In this document: positions 7,555 to 16,239 of the stretch, one piece after another | How the letters are laid out: the number at the start of each line of letters is the position of its first letter | How positions within the stretch are numbered: the stretch's first letter is position 1 | Assembly: GCF_042686195.1 (NCBI RefSeq) | Contig: NZ_JBHUOQ010000001.1 | Span: 620,001-684,000, forward strand | DNA length: 64,000 bases | Reading direction: 5' to 3' | Source of the DNA: Corticicoccus populi | GTDB lineage: Bacteria > Bacillota > Bacilli > Staphylococcales > Salinicoccaceae | Notes under the pieces: generated by a model | What the model was told of the DNA's origin: nothing | Seen by the model: only the letters and a program-made list of their open reading frames with translations | Databases searched by the model: none | Made by a program: the position numbers and the translations under genes

Positions 7555-9495
7555 ATGAATCATAAAAGAGTTGCCGAAGACATACTCCGGATGGTTGGTG
7601 AGGATAATATCCAGGCGGCTGCCCACTGTGCCACACGGCTCCGGCTTGTACTGAAAAATGATAATGACATTGATCAGGAGGGTCTTGATAATCATCCTGA
7701 TATCAAAGGGACATTTAAATCCGACGGTCAGTATCAAATTATTGTCGGACCCGGTGATGTTAACAAAGTGTACAAGGAACTGACGGAAATCGCTAATATT
7801 CAGGCGGCTTCCAAAGATGAACTGAAAGAAATGTCAAAGGGCAAGAAGAAAACTAATCCTTTGATGGCTCTTGTTAAAGTATTATCTGATATTTTTGTGC
7901 CGATTATACCAGCCCTTGTTGCCGGCGGTCTTCTAATGGCATTAAATAATGTACTGACATCTCAGGATCTTTTCGGACCCCAGTCAGTCATTGAAATGTA
8001 TCCACAATTTGAGGATGCTGTCAGTATTATCGGTCTTCTTTCAGCGGCACCATTTGCATTTTTACCTGTCTTAATCGGTTTTTCAGCCACTAAGCGGTTC
8101 GGGGGTAATCCATTCCTCGGTGCTGCAATGGCGATGGCAATGGTAATGCCCGACCTTGTTAACGGATATGGAGTAGCAAACGCAATCGAAGAAGGTACGA
8201 TGCCTTACTGGAACCTGTTTGGTCTTTCTGTTGCACAGGCCGGTTATCAAGGGTCTGTACTTCCTGTTCTCGCCGTTTCATGGATTCTCGCAAACATAGA
8301 GAAATTCTTCCGGAAACGACTTGCGAGTGCTATAGACTTTACATTCACGCCGATGCTTTCTGTAATTATTACAGGGTTCCTGACATTTATTTTCGTAGGT
8401 CCGTTGATGCGCGGCTTATCAGACGGATTGACTGACGGACTTGTCTGGCTGTATCAAACAACAGGCGGATTCGGTCTTGGTGTCTTCGGTACTTTTTATT
8501 CACCGATTGTCATTACAGGACTTCACCAGAGTTTCCCGGCAATTGAAACAATGCTTCTTGCAGATATTGCTGCTACGGGTGGTTCATTTATCTTCCCTGT
8601 CGCATCAATGGCAAACGTTGCACAAGGTGCTGCCTGTCTTGCAATTTTCTTTATTACAAAAAATCAAAAGCAAAAAGGACTTGCCTCTTCAGCAAGTTTA
8701 TCCGCAATGCTCGGTATTACTGAGCCGGCAATTTTCGGGGTCAACTTAAAACTTAAGTTCCCATTTGTCTGTGGTATGATTGCTGCCGGAATCTCTTCAG
8801 CATTCATTGGATTTTTCCATGTTCTTGCTGTGTCTATGGGACCTGCAAGTGTTATCGGATTTATCTCAATTGCACCGCAGTCCATACCAATGTTTATGGT
8901 CGGTATTCTAATCAGTATCGTCATTTCATTTACACTGACATTCTTCTACGGCAGAAAGAAACTTGCAGCGCCTGAAAATGATAAGAGTCCTGATGAAGCT
9001 GCCAATGAACAAAATGCACCTGCATCATCTGCATTAACACATATCGAAACCATCGGCGCACCTTTAACAGGTAAAGTTGTACCGCTTTCTGAAGTCAACG
9101 ACCAGGTATTCTCTTCAGAAATGATGGGTAAAGGTATTGCAGTTTATCCTGAGGGACAAAGAATAATTTCTCCGGCAGACGGGACAATTACAGTTGCTTA
9201 TGAAACAAAACATGCTTACGGCATTAAAACCGATGAAGGCGTTGAGATCTTAATTCACATCGGTATTGATACGGTAAATATGGAAGGTAACGGTTTTGAC
9301 CGCAAAGTTGAGCAGGGAGACATTGTGAAAAAAGGTGATCTTCTCGGTACTTTTGATATCAGTGAAATTGAAAAAGCTGAATATGACCCTACCGTCATGA
9401 TTGTTGTGACCAACACTATTGAATTTACTGATGTGATTCCAGTTGATCAGGAAGAAATCAGAGAAGGCGATGATATGCTTCAGGTTAAGAAGTAG
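7555..9495 (+). CDS. scrA: Sucrose-specific PTS transporter, EIIBCA fusion
   Basis: A 646-residue phosphotransferase permease importing and phosphorylating sucrose. Domain order is EIIB (about 1-85; phosphocysteine C25 in HCATRLRL), EIIC membrane domain (about 105-475) and a glucose-family EIIA at the C-terminus (about 500-640; H568 in ILIHIGIDT is the phospho-site and H553 the supporting histidine). Many ScrA proteins lack EIIA and borrow it; here it is fused, with an acidic Ala/Asn-rich linker before it. It is divergent from scrB, has a strong RBS (AAGGGGG), and is followed by a terminator. Trehalose EIIBC is the main alternative family; the scrB/scrR neighbours favour sucrose. Confidence 0.93.
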   Translation: MNHKRVAEDILRMVGEDNIQAAAHCATRLRLVLKNDNDIDQEGLDNHPDIKGTFKSDGQYQIIVGPGDVNKVYKELTEIANIQAASKDELKEMSKGKKKTNPLMALVKVLSDIFVPIIPALVAGGLLMALNNVLTSQDLFGPQSVIEMYPQFEDAVSIIGLLSAAPFAFLPVLIGFSATKRFGGNPFLGAAMAMAMVMPDLVNGYGVANAIEEGTMPYWNLFGLSVAQAGYQGSVLPVLAVSWILANIEKFFRKRLASAIDFTFTPMLSVIITGFLTFIFVGPLMRGLSDGLTDGLVWLYQTTGGFGLGVFGTFYSPIVITGLHQSFPAIETMLLADIAATGGSFIFPVASMANVAQGAACLAIFFITKNQKQKGLASSASLSAMLGITEPAIFGVNLKLKFPFVCGMIAAGISSAFIGFFHVLAVSMGPASVIGFISIAPQSIPMFMVGILISIVISFTLTFFYGRKKLAAPENDKSPDEAANEQNAPASSALTHIETIGAPLTGKVVPLSEVNDQVFSSEMMGKGIAVYPEGQRIISPADGTITVAYETKHAYGIKTDEGVEILIHIGIDTVNMEGNGFDRKVEQGDIVKKGDLLGTFDISEIEKAEYDPTVMIVVTNTIEFTDVIPVDQEEIREGDDMLQVKK

Positions 9496-9544
9496 CAATT
9501 TGCCGTAATTTCATTCATAATTAATTACTTAAGTTCAATGATAT

Positions 9545-9580
9545 GCTCCCCTTTAAGTAGACACTTAAGGGGGAGCCTTT
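9545..9580 (+). terminator. Terminator of scrA
   Basis: GCTCCCCTTTAA (9545-9556) pairs with TTAAGGGGGAGC (9565-9576), with one G-T wobble, followed by CTTTT. Confidence 0.85.
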
Positions 9581-9702
9581 TAGTGAAATCAGAATTACAC
9601 AGATATTACTTATTGTTTGTAATTTCTATAAGAATGAGCGAAAATTTAATTATCTATCAAATCATGATTTTCATAATACAGAAGTTATAAGGAGAGAAAC
9701 AT

Positions 9703-9858
9703 ATGGCAAACGGTAATACTGTTGTCAAAACCGGTCTCGGATTTGGTTCTGTTCTCGCAATCACTATTTCCTGGAGTGTAAATCAGTCGATTATCTGGGC
9801 TGTGATTCATGGGATATTCAGCTGGTTTTATGTCATTTATTACGCATTAATACGATAA
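9703..9858 (+). CDS. 51-residue conserved small membrane protein
   Basis: A small gene of 51 codons plus stop. The protein begins MANGNTVVKTGLGFGSVLA and has two hydrophobic stretches, about 13-25 and 31-49, the second rich in Trp/Tyr/Phe and ending LIR. AAGGAGAG lies 7-8 nt before the ATG and a strong terminator begins at its stop codon, so it is an independent transcription unit. Very similar proteins of about 50 residues occur in other Firmicutes, to my recollection without a function. It is probably a membrane hairpin. Confidence comes from RBS, terminator and the hydrophobic pattern rather than from homology alone. Confidence 0.8.
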   Translation: MANGNTVVKTGLGFGSVLAITISWSVNQSIIWAVIHGIFSWFYVIYYALIR

Positions 9859-9894
9859 AAAAACGCGTCACACTAATTCGTGTGACGCGTTTTT
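9859..9894. terminator. Bidirectional terminator between small membrane protein and HD hydrolase
   Basis: AAAAACGCGTCACAC pairs perfectly with GTGTGACGCGTTTTT around a 6-nt loop, serving both converging genes. Confidence 0.92.
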
Positions 9895-9920
9895 AATATA
9901 GTACTATTTTAAAATAAATA

Positions 9921-10604
9921 TTATTTATAGTTCTTCAAAAGTGTATTATGAATTGAATTTTCATATCCATTTTCTTTGAAAAACATCTCCAAAAACTCAA
10001 CCATATATTGATGACGTTCCTCTGCACGCTTCTTCCCCGCCGGCGTGTTCATCCGGTCTTTCAACAGCAGTAACTTTTCATAAAAATGATTCATGGATGT
10101 CGTATCCTGTTTTTTATACGCTTCTTGTGACTGATGATTTTTCGGCTCGATTAATGGATTATATAATTCCTGTCCTTTGTATCCTCCGTAGGCAAATGTG
10201 CGTGCAATACCGACAGCACCAATCGCATCAAGACGATCGGCATCCTGTACAATTTCACCTTCCAGTGTTTTCATCGGCGTTTTAACACCGGCACCTTTAA
10301 ATGAAATATCCTGTATGATGTCACAAACATGCCCGATGACTGCAGGGTCCACACTCAATGATTTAAGCCAGTCGGAAGCAATCCGGGGACCTGCCTTTTC
10401 ATCACCGCCTGTAAACTTCCAATCCGCAATATCGTGCAGCAGACTGGCAAGTTCCACCACTGTTTTATCAACAGACTCCTCTGTTTCATCGATGAGGATC
10501 AGACTGTTGTGGTATACTCTTTCAATATGAAGCCAGTCATGTCCTGTCCCTTCTCCGGAGAGCCGTTTTTCTACAAAATCTTTGGTCTCTTCTATAATAT
10601 TCAT
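9921..10604 (-). CDS. HD-domain phosphohydrolase, YpgQ-like
   Basis: A 227-residue HD-superfamily metal-dependent phosphohydrolase. Metal ligands are H26 (HDWLHIERV), H57-D58 (LLHDIADW) and an Asp in QDADRLDAIG (121-126). The sequence resembles the YpgQ/YedJ group, for which nucleotide pyrophosphohydrolase activity has been described; the substrate here is not shown. A strong RBS (GGAGGG) precedes the ATG, 9 bp after the recO stop, so it is the last gene of the phoH-to-recO operon. Confidence 0.8.
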   Translation of the reverse strand: MNIIEETKDFVEKRLSGEGTGHDWLHIERVYHNSLILIDETEESVDKTVVELASLLHDIADWKFTGGDEKAGPRIASDWLKSLSVDPAVIGHVCDIIQDISFKGAGVKTPMKTLEGEIVQDADRLDAIGAVGIARTFAYGGYKGQELYNPLIEPKNHQSQEAYKKQDTTSMNHFYEKLLLLKDRMNTPAGKKRAEERHQYMVEFLEMFFKENGYENSIHNTLLKNYK

Positions 10605-10613
10605 GGTTCCCTC

Positions 10614-11363
10614 CTACTCCATATGCACCATTTTCCTGGCTTTAAAAAATACACCTGTATATTCATCATAAATTAACTCAATGAACTTCAGAAGCATTCT
10701 GCCGTTTTCATCGCTCATCTTTACCGATTCTATATCATCAATTTTGACATGTTTCATATATGCCGCAAGATAAAGTACACGATTACTGATTAAATTAGAA
10801 CGTGCCGTTGTCTCATCAGTTAAACAGTTATTGCACAGCACACCATGATACTTAAAAGAATAATGGGAAAACTGCCTGTAATTTCGATTGCCGCATACTG
10901 CACATTCATCTACATTAAGCTCTGCACCGTAATATTTAAGCATTTTAATCGCAATTAAAGACAGCACACCGTATTTTGAATTTCCGGCTTCAAATAATTC
11001 AAGGCCTTTTACCGCCAGACGGTAATATTCTGCCGTTACATCTTCAGGTGCATCTTCTATCGCTTTTGTAATCATTTCCATCATATAAACAGCACATGAA
11101 TACACTTCAAAATCATTATTCACATGTTTAAACTGCTGTACTACATCTACCTCATTCAAAGTACCGATTCCTTTAAATCGGTTATAGGTAAACAACACTT
11201 CTCTAAACCCCTGCCTGAGCACGATAAAAGGGCTCTTAGGTTTATTAAACCCTCGAGCCATCAGCGGCACACTCATGCCGTCCTCATTTAAAATTGTAAT
11301 AATCCGGCTGGTTTCACTGTAATTCGTCTGCCGGATCATTATTCCCCGTTGTTGATAAATCAT
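10614..11363 (-). CDS. recO: DNA repair protein RecO
   Basis: A 249-residue recombination mediator acting in the RecFOR pathway, loading RecA on SSB-coated single strands. The N-terminal OB fold contains GIMIRQTNYSETSRIITIL (about 7-25). A central cluster of cysteines (CAVCG, then CNNC) resembles the zinc module seen in many RecO proteins, which S. aureus RecO lacks to my recollection. The C-terminus GVFFKARKM is typical. It sits 8 bp after era, whose stop overlaps its RBS region (AGGTGATCGA), as in the Bacillales core operon. Confidence 0.92.
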   Translation of the reverse strand: MIYQQRGIMIRQTNYSETSRIITILNEDGMSVPLMARGFNKPKSPFIVLRQGFREVLFTYNRFKGIGTLNEVDVVQQFKHVNNDFEVYSCAVYMMEMITKAIEDAPEDVTAEYYRLAVKGLELFEAGNSKYGVLSLIAIKMLKYYGAELNVDECAVCGNRNYRQFSHYSFKYHGVLCNNCLTDETTARSNLISNRVLYLAAYMKHVKIDDIESVKMSDENGRMLLKFIELIYDEYTGVFFKARKMVHME

Positions 11364-11371
11364 TCGATCAC

Positions 11372-12277
11372 CTAGTATTCATCATCTCTGTATCCGAGAT
11401 TTCGTATAAAACTGCTCTTATTACGCCAGTCTTTTTGAACTTTTACCCAAAGCTCCAAATATACTTTACTGCCAAGCAGATTTTCAATATCAACACGTGC
11501 CCGTTTTCCAATTTCTTTGAGCATTTTTCCGCCTTTACCGATGACCATTCCTTTTTGGGAGTCACGTTCTACATAAATTGTTGCCTGAACTTTGAGTTTA
11601 CCGCCCTCTTTATCGGCCTTCATACGTTCAACTTCCACACCGATGGCATGCGGTATTTCCTGACTGGTCAGATGAAGTGCTTTTTCCCTGATTAATTCAC
11701 CGACAATAAAGTGCTCCGGATGATCGGTTACACGGTCTGCCGGATAATACATCGGACCTTCAGGCAGATATCCTCCGATTACTTCAAGCAGTTTATCTAT
11801 ATTATTTCCCTGAAGTGCTGAAATAGGAACAATATCACTGAAAGACAGTTTATCTTTATATACTTCAATTTGCTTAATCAGTTCATCCGGGTGAACTAAA
11901 TCAATCTTATTAAGCACTAAAATAATTGGTGTTTTAGTGTTTTTCAGCATATCAATAATAAACTCATCACCGCGTCCGATTTCTTCTGAAACATTTACGA
12001 TGAATAAAATGACCTCGGTCTCTCTAAGTGTATTTCTCGCCACTTTCATCATATGTTCACCAAGCTGGTGCTTTGGCTTATGAATTCCCGGTGTATCTAT
12101 AAAAATCATCTGGCTGTCATCTGTCGTGTATACACCCTGCACTTTATTACGGGTTGTCTGTGGTTTATCAGACATGATTGCCACTTTCTGACCGAGCACT
12201 TTATTCATAAAAGTTGATTTCCCTACGTTCGGCCGCCCGATAATACTGATAAATCCTGATTTAAATCCTTCGTTCAT
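11372..12277 (-). CDS. era: GTPase Era
   Basis: A 301-residue essential GTPase that binds the 3' end of 16S rRNA and assists small-subunit maturation. The G1 motif is GRPNVGKS (14-21); G3 is DTPG (about 61-64); G4 is NKID (about 123-126). The C-terminal KH domain contains VIGKGGKMLKEIG. Its ATG overlaps the cdd stop by 4 nt (ATGA), indicating translational coupling. Length and motifs are standard. Confidence 0.97.
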   Translation of the reverse strand: MNEGFKSGFISIIGRPNVGKSTFMNKVLGQKVAIMSDKPQTTRNKVQGVYTTDDSQMIFIDTPGIHKPKHQLGEHMMKVARNTLRETEVILFIVNVSEEIGRGDEFIIDMLKNTKTPIILVLNKIDLVHPDELIKQIEVYKDKLSFSDIVPISALQGNNIDKLLEVIGGYLPEGPMYYPADRVTDHPEHFIVGELIREKALHLTSQEIPHAIGVEVERMKADKEGGKLKVQATIYVERDSQKGMVIGKGGKMLKEIGKRARVDIENLLGSKVYLELWVKVQKDWRNKSSFIRNLGYRDDEY

Positions 12278-12684
12278 TCGTCCATATCCTTCCCTGAAAA
12301 TCCTAGTGGTAATAAATCATCTACCGACCGCTTAATGACACGGCCGTCCTTACTTGTTAAATACACAGGCATATCGTCATCGCATAATTCTTTCATCACC
12401 TGTCTGCATGTACCGCATGGGCTTGCAGGATCTTTCGCATCGGTAACGATAACCAGTGCTTTAAATTTGGTTTTATTATTTGAATATGCACTGACCAGTG
12501 CACTTCTTTCTGCACATATTGTTGCAGGGTATGCAGCATTTTCAATATTTGCACCGTAAATATATTCATCCTCATCCGTAATCAGCAGTGCACCGACATT
12601 GAATTTTGAATATGGTGTATAGGCACGGCTTTGTGCCTCCTGAACTTCTGTCAGCCATTCTTCTTTGAAAATACCATCATTCAT
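12274..12684 (-). CDS. cdd: Cytidine deaminase
   Basis: A 136-residue homotetrameric-type enzyme that converts cytidine and deoxycytidine to uridine and deoxyuridine in pyrimidine salvage. Zinc ligands are C57 of the CAE motif (ICAERSAL, with catalytic E59) and C90/C93 of PCGTC. It lies between dgkA (12 bp gap) and era (4-nt overlap), its normal Bacillales position. Confidence 0.96.
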   Translation of the reverse strand: MNDGIFKEEWLTEVQEAQSRAYTPYSKFNVGALLITDEDEYIYGANIENAAYPATICAERSALVSAYSNNKTKFKALVIVTDAKDPASPCGTCRQVMKELCDDDMPVYLTSKDGRVIKRSVDDLLPLGFSGKDMDE

Positions 12685-12696
12685 AATCGTCTCTCC

Positions 12697-13041
12697 CTAT
12701 ATTAAATTTAACAGTTTGGGTAAAAATATAATCAAGCCTGTACAAACAGCATAAATAGATACCAGAACGACTGCAAATGCACTGATATCCTTAGCATATA
12801 AAGCAAGTTCATGAAAATCCTCTGTGACTAAATCCACTGCATATTCAATACTGGTATTAAGCGCCTCTACAGTCAGCACTAAAAACACTGCACTTAAAAT
12901 AAACAGCCACTCTACAGCTGAAAGCTGAAAAATGAACCCTGAAATAATCACAATCAGACTGATTAGAATATGAATTAAGAAATGCGTATCTTTACGGAAC
13001 ATCTGCATCATGCCGTTATATGCATATTTAAATCGTTTCAT
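12697..13041 (-). CDS. dgkA: Undecaprenol kinase / diacylglycerol kinase family protein
   Basis: A 114-residue membrane protein with three predicted helices. The family signature VEALNTSIEYAVD (about 73-85) supplies the catalytic glutamate, followed by DFHELALYAKDISAFAV. Firmicute members phosphorylate undecaprenol and so feed the lipid carrier pool for cell-wall synthesis, rather than diacylglycerol. It starts 7 bp after the ybeY stop within the core operon. Confidence 0.93.
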   Translation of the reverse strand: MKRFKYAYNGMMQMFRKDTHFLIHILISLIVIISGFIFQLSAVEWLFILSAVFLVLTVEALNTSIEYAVDLVTEDFHELALYAKDISAFAVVLVSIYAVCTGLIIFLPKLLNLI

Positions 13042-13048
13042 ATATTAC

Positions 13049-13513
13049 TCAGTCTTCCCTGGTGGCACCAAATGCCTCTAAAATTTCATCCTGCTTCTGA
13101 TTCATCTGTACCTCATCATCCTGGTCAATATGATCGTATCCAAGGAGATGAAGAAAACCATGAAGTGATAAAAATAATAATTCACGGCGGTAGCTGTGAC
13201 CGTATTCAAGTGCCTGTTCTTTTGCACGATGCGTACTCACGATAATATCGCCGAGAACCCGCACGGCTTCATCATGAACAATATCATCTTCTGCATCTTC
13301 CAGTGCAAATGAAATCACATCAGTGACACTATCCTTCCCTCTGTAATCACGATTGATATTTTTGATTTCATCATTCGTTACAAAGGATACACTCACTTCT
13401 GCTTCACCTTCCTGCTTCAAATAATCATAAGCAAATGACAGAAGCGACTCGATATCTTTACGTTCGGTATCGGAAGTAAATTGTCCTGCATCAATAAAAT
13501 CCACTGTAATCAT
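13049..13513 (-). CDS. ybeY: Endoribonuclease YbeY (16S rRNA maturation)
   Basis: A 154-residue UPF0054 metalloprotein. The zinc-binding signature HGFLHLLGYDH supplies H118, H122 and H128. YbeY takes part in 16S rRNA 3'-end processing and late ribosome quality control. It follows phoH by 11 bp, the near-universal bacterial pairing. Confidence 0.96.
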   Translation of the reverse strand: MITVDFIDAGQFTSDTERKDIESLLSFAYDYLKQEGEAEVSVSFVTNDEIKNINRDYRGKDSVTDVISFALEDAEDDIVHDEAVRVLGDIIVSTHRAKEQALEYGHSYRRELLFLSLHGFLHLLGYDHIDQDDEVQMNQKQDEILEAFGATRED

Positions 13514-13524
13514 AATTTCATCTC

Positions 13525-14463
13525 CTATTCGTATGCCTTGATAATTTTAGAAACCAGCGGGTGACGGACAACATCCGTTTCATCCATTCGGTTGATTGCG
13601 ACGCCTCTCACATTATCAAGCCGGCGGACAGCTTCAATCAAGCCGCTTTTAGTAGAGCCCGGCAGGTCAATTTGTGTCTCATCTCCGGTCACTACCATTT
13701 TTGATCCGAAACCGAGACGGGTTAAGAACATTTTCATCTGCATTTCAGTAGTATTCTGTGCTTCATCCAATATACAAAACGCATCATTTAATGTACGGCC
13801 TCTCATATATGCAAGAGGTGCAACTTCAATGATACCGCGTTCAATCAGACGATCGGTCTGCTCGACTCCAAGAACAGTGTGAAGACCATCATATAATGGA
13901 CGCAGATAAGGATCCACTTTTTCTTTTAGGTCACCCGGCAGGAAACCTAAATTTTCCCCGGCCTCTACTGCAGGACGTGTTAAAACAATACGTTTTACCT
14001 GATTCTCCCTGAACATCTGACATGCCAGTACAACAGCCAGGAACGTTTTCCCAGTACCTGCGGGACCGATTCCGAAATTAAGATCATTCTTTTTAATGTT
14101 TTCAATGTAGTTTCTCTGTCCGGTTGTTTTTGCCCGGATACCGCGGCCTTTTGTATCTTTGGCGATGACTTCATTATATAAATCCTGCATGTACTCAATC
14201 GTATTATTTTTTGCCATTTGAGTTGCAGACTGAACATCCCGTAAATTGATTTTAACGCCGCGTTGAATCAGTTTGATTAAATGAATCAGAACATCCTTTG
14301 CACGTTCTATGTTTTCTTCATCTGATCCGCTGACTGTAATTTCATTGCCCAGTGTATGAATGGTCACATCAAATTCAAGCTCCAGGTAAGAGATGTGGGC
14401 ATCATTCGCACCGATAAGTGCCTGTGCCTCATCGATACTTTCCATATTTATAATTTTAGGCAT
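13525..14463 (-). CDS. phoH: PhoH-family ATPase
   Basis: A 312-residue P-loop ATPase. An N-terminal KH-like/PhoH-associated region (about 1-105) precedes the PhoH domain, with Walker A GPAGTGKT (133-140) and Walker B ILDEAQ (about 231-236). It is the first gene of the phoH-ybeY-dgkA-cdd-era-recO-HD operon on the minus strand. The biochemical role is unsettled; genomic pairing with ybeY suggests RNA metabolism. Confidence 0.94.
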   Translation of the reverse strand: MPKIINMESIDEAQALIGANDAHISYLELEFDVTIHTLGNEITVSGSDEENIERAKDVLIHLIKLIQRGVKINLRDVQSATQMAKNNTIEYMQDLYNEVIAKDTKGRGIRAKTTGQRNYIENIKKNDLNFGIGPAGTGKTFLAVVLACQMFRENQVKRIVLTRPAVEAGENLGFLPGDLKEKVDPYLRPLYDGLHTVLGVEQTDRLIERGIIEVAPLAYMRGRTLNDAFCILDEAQNTTEMQMKMFLTRLGFGSKMVVTGDETQIDLPGSTKSGLIEAVRRLDNVRGVAINRMDETDVVRHPLVSKIIKAYE

Positions 14464-14627
14464 GTATAAACCCCTTTTTATATCTATTCAACCTTTAGGT
14501 TCATCTATATTATACGGTTTATAACAGGGCTTTTACAATGATTTAATGTGATCTGGGTGAAGGATTGGAACTTTATCATCTATTATATCAGTGAAAATGA
14601 AATTCCCAGTATTTTAGAATGAAATAA

Positions 14628-14656
14628 TTGTTCATGCTGAAAGGCTGTGTTATATT
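14628..14656 (+). promoter_or_regulatory. Candidate promoter of the aldo-keto reductase gene
   Basis: TTGTTC (14628-14633), 17 bp, TATATT (14651-14656). The transcript would start about 30 nt before the start codon at 14694. Confidence 0.55.
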
Positions 14657-14693
14657 CACGATGTAAAGTAAATAATCTTTAAGGAGTGTTTTT

Positions 14694-15623
14694 ATGGTTG
14701 AACATGTTACTTTAGGAAAATCCGACGTGAAAGTTCACCCTGTCGGACTCGGTACCAATGCAGTCGGCGGACATAATATCTATAAGGATCTGGATGAAGA
14801 AAAAGGCCGTGATGTTGTGCGTATGGCAATTAAAAATGGTATCACACTTCTTGATACAGCATATATTTACGGGCCGGAACGTTCAGAAGAATTAGTCGGT
14901 GAAGTGGTAAAAGAGTTTAATCGTGAAGATGTAGTGATTGCTACAAAAGCGGCGCATAAAACTGTCGACGGAGAAACTGTGAAGGATAATTCACCGGAAT
15001 TTTTAAAACAGTCTGTTGAAGCGGCATTGAAGCGCCTGCAGACCGACTACATTGATTTGTTCTATATTCATTTTCCAGATGAAAAAACAAACAAAAGAGA
15101 AGCAGTTGCAGCATTGAAAGAGTTGAAAGATAAGGGGAAAATACGCGCCATCGGTGTATCCAACTTTTCTATTGAACAGCTGAAAGAAGCAAATCAGGAT
15201 GGTTATGTCGATGTGCTGCAGGCTGAATATAATTTATTGAACCGTGATGCAGAAAAGACTTACCTGCCTTACACTAAGGAAAATAACATCACTTTCATAC
15301 CTTACTTCCCATTGGAGTCGGGTCTTCTTGCAGGTAAATATGATGAAGACACTGTGTTTGATGATTTACGTGCTGATAAACCTAATTTCCAGGGACAGAA
15401 ATTTAAAGATAATTTGGAAAAAGTCAGCCGTATTAAAAAAATCGCAGATAAATATGAAGAAGAAACTGCGCATATTGTTCTGGCATGGTATTTAACCCAG
15501 CCTTCAGTAGATGTATTGATTCCCGGCGCAAAACGTCCGGAGCAGGTACTGAGTAATATCAGGGCTGCTGAGATCAAACTTGAAACATCCGATATAGAGA
15601 AAATCAGCGATATATTCTCATAA
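14694..15623 (+). CDS. Aldo/keto reductase
   Basis: A 309-residue NADPH-dependent oxidoreductase of the AKR TIM-barrel superfamily, in the IolS/YhdN group by overall appearance. The catalytic tetrad is D54, Y59 (LLDTAYIYG), K85 (VVIATKAA) and H126 (FYIHFPD). The C-terminal cofactor segment includes LIPGAKRPEQVLSNI. The physiological carbonyl substrate is not predictable. It has its own promoter and is monocistronic; RBS AAGGAG lies 8 nt before the ATG. Confidence 0.9.
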   Translation: MVEHVTLGKSDVKVHPVGLGTNAVGGHNIYKDLDEEKGRDVVRMAIKNGITLLDTAYIYGPERSEELVGEVVKEFNREDVVIATKAAHKTVDGETVKDNSPEFLKQSVEAALKRLQTDYIDLFYIHFPDEKTNKREAVAALKELKDKGKIRAIGVSNFSIEQLKEANQDGYVDVLQAEYNLLNRDAEKTYLPYTKENNITFIPYFPLESGLLAGKYDEDTVFDDLRADKPNFQGQKFKDNLEKVSRIKKIADKYEEETAHIVLAWYLTQPSVDVLIPGAKRPEQVLSNIRAAEIKLETSDIEKISDIFS

Positions 15624-15630
15624 ACAGATT

Positions 15631-16143
15631 CTACGCCCCTTCCGAGGGGCGTTTATTGTATGCTTCTTCTGTTATCATGTAAATGACAGTGTCTCTGTAC
15701 CCATCGGAAAGAAGAAGGTCTTTCATTACTACATCTGTCTTTGACATCCCGATTTTCTCAAGTACCTTTCTGCTGGCAATGTTTCTTGTGTCTGCTTTCC
15801 CGATGATTCTCTTCAAATTTAATTGTGAAAAACCATAATCAAGAATCATTTCAGATACTTTTCCTGCGATTCCCTTCCCCTGATAATCTGGATGAACTAC
15901 ATATCCAATCTCACCAGTCATTTCACTTTGATTAATATGAAGCTCGGCGGCTCCAATCACTTTATAATTTATGACAATTACTCTGTGATACAGGCTGTCA
16001 TTTTCCCCGAGTAGTTCTTTAACATGGTTAAGAGTATCCCTGTATTGATTCGGTCCCCAAACCTGGTACTGTGATACCTCTGGAATCGAAGCATATTCAT
16101 GAATATCGTCCACATCTGTTGTTTTGATTTTTCTTAAATACAT
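15631..16143 (-). CDS. GNAT family N-acetyltransferase (RimJ/RimL type)
   Basis: About 170 residues starting MYLRKIKTTDVDDIHEYAS. The acetyl-CoA-binding motif A is YVVHPDYQGKGIAGKVSEM (about 85-103), followed by the RIIGKADTRNIASRKVLEKIG segment typical of RimJ/RimL enzymes that acetylate protein or small-molecule amines. The ATG at 16143 is chosen because GGAGGG lies 6 nt upstream; the open frame continues upstream but without RBS support. It is divergent from a second GNAT gene. The substrate is unknown. Confidence 0.85.
   Translation of the reverse strand: MYLRKIKTTDVDDIHEYASIPEVSQYQVWGPNQYRDTLNHVKELLGENDSLYHRVIVINYKVIGAAELHINQSEMTGEIGYVVHPDYQGKGIAGKVSEMILDYGFSQLNLKRIIGKADTRNIASRKVLEKIGMSKTDVVMKDLLLSDGYRDTVIYMITEEAYNKRPSEGA
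15633..15654. terminator. Terminator shared with the 3' end of the convergent GNAT gene
   Basis: ACGCCCC-TTCCGA-GGGGCGT followed by TTTATT. On the other strand the same bases encode the last codons (RPSEGA) of the acetyltransferase ending at 15631. Confidence 0.8.
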
Positions 16144-16239
16144 GTTCAGCCCTCCAAAATAATGTCTGTAACTTTTCCTTAAATGGAATGATAAAATAAA
16201 TATAATAAGCACATAATTAATATTAGAATTGGTGAAAAT

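Noticed and set aside
9601..9702. Possible riboswitch before the small membrane protein
   Set aside because: Only AT-rich sequence and an RBS; no conserved aptamer motif or alternative hairpins.
13049..13245. Plus-strand frame 12982-13245 opposite ybeY/dgkA
   Set aside because: Opposes two essential core genes and lacks any start signal.
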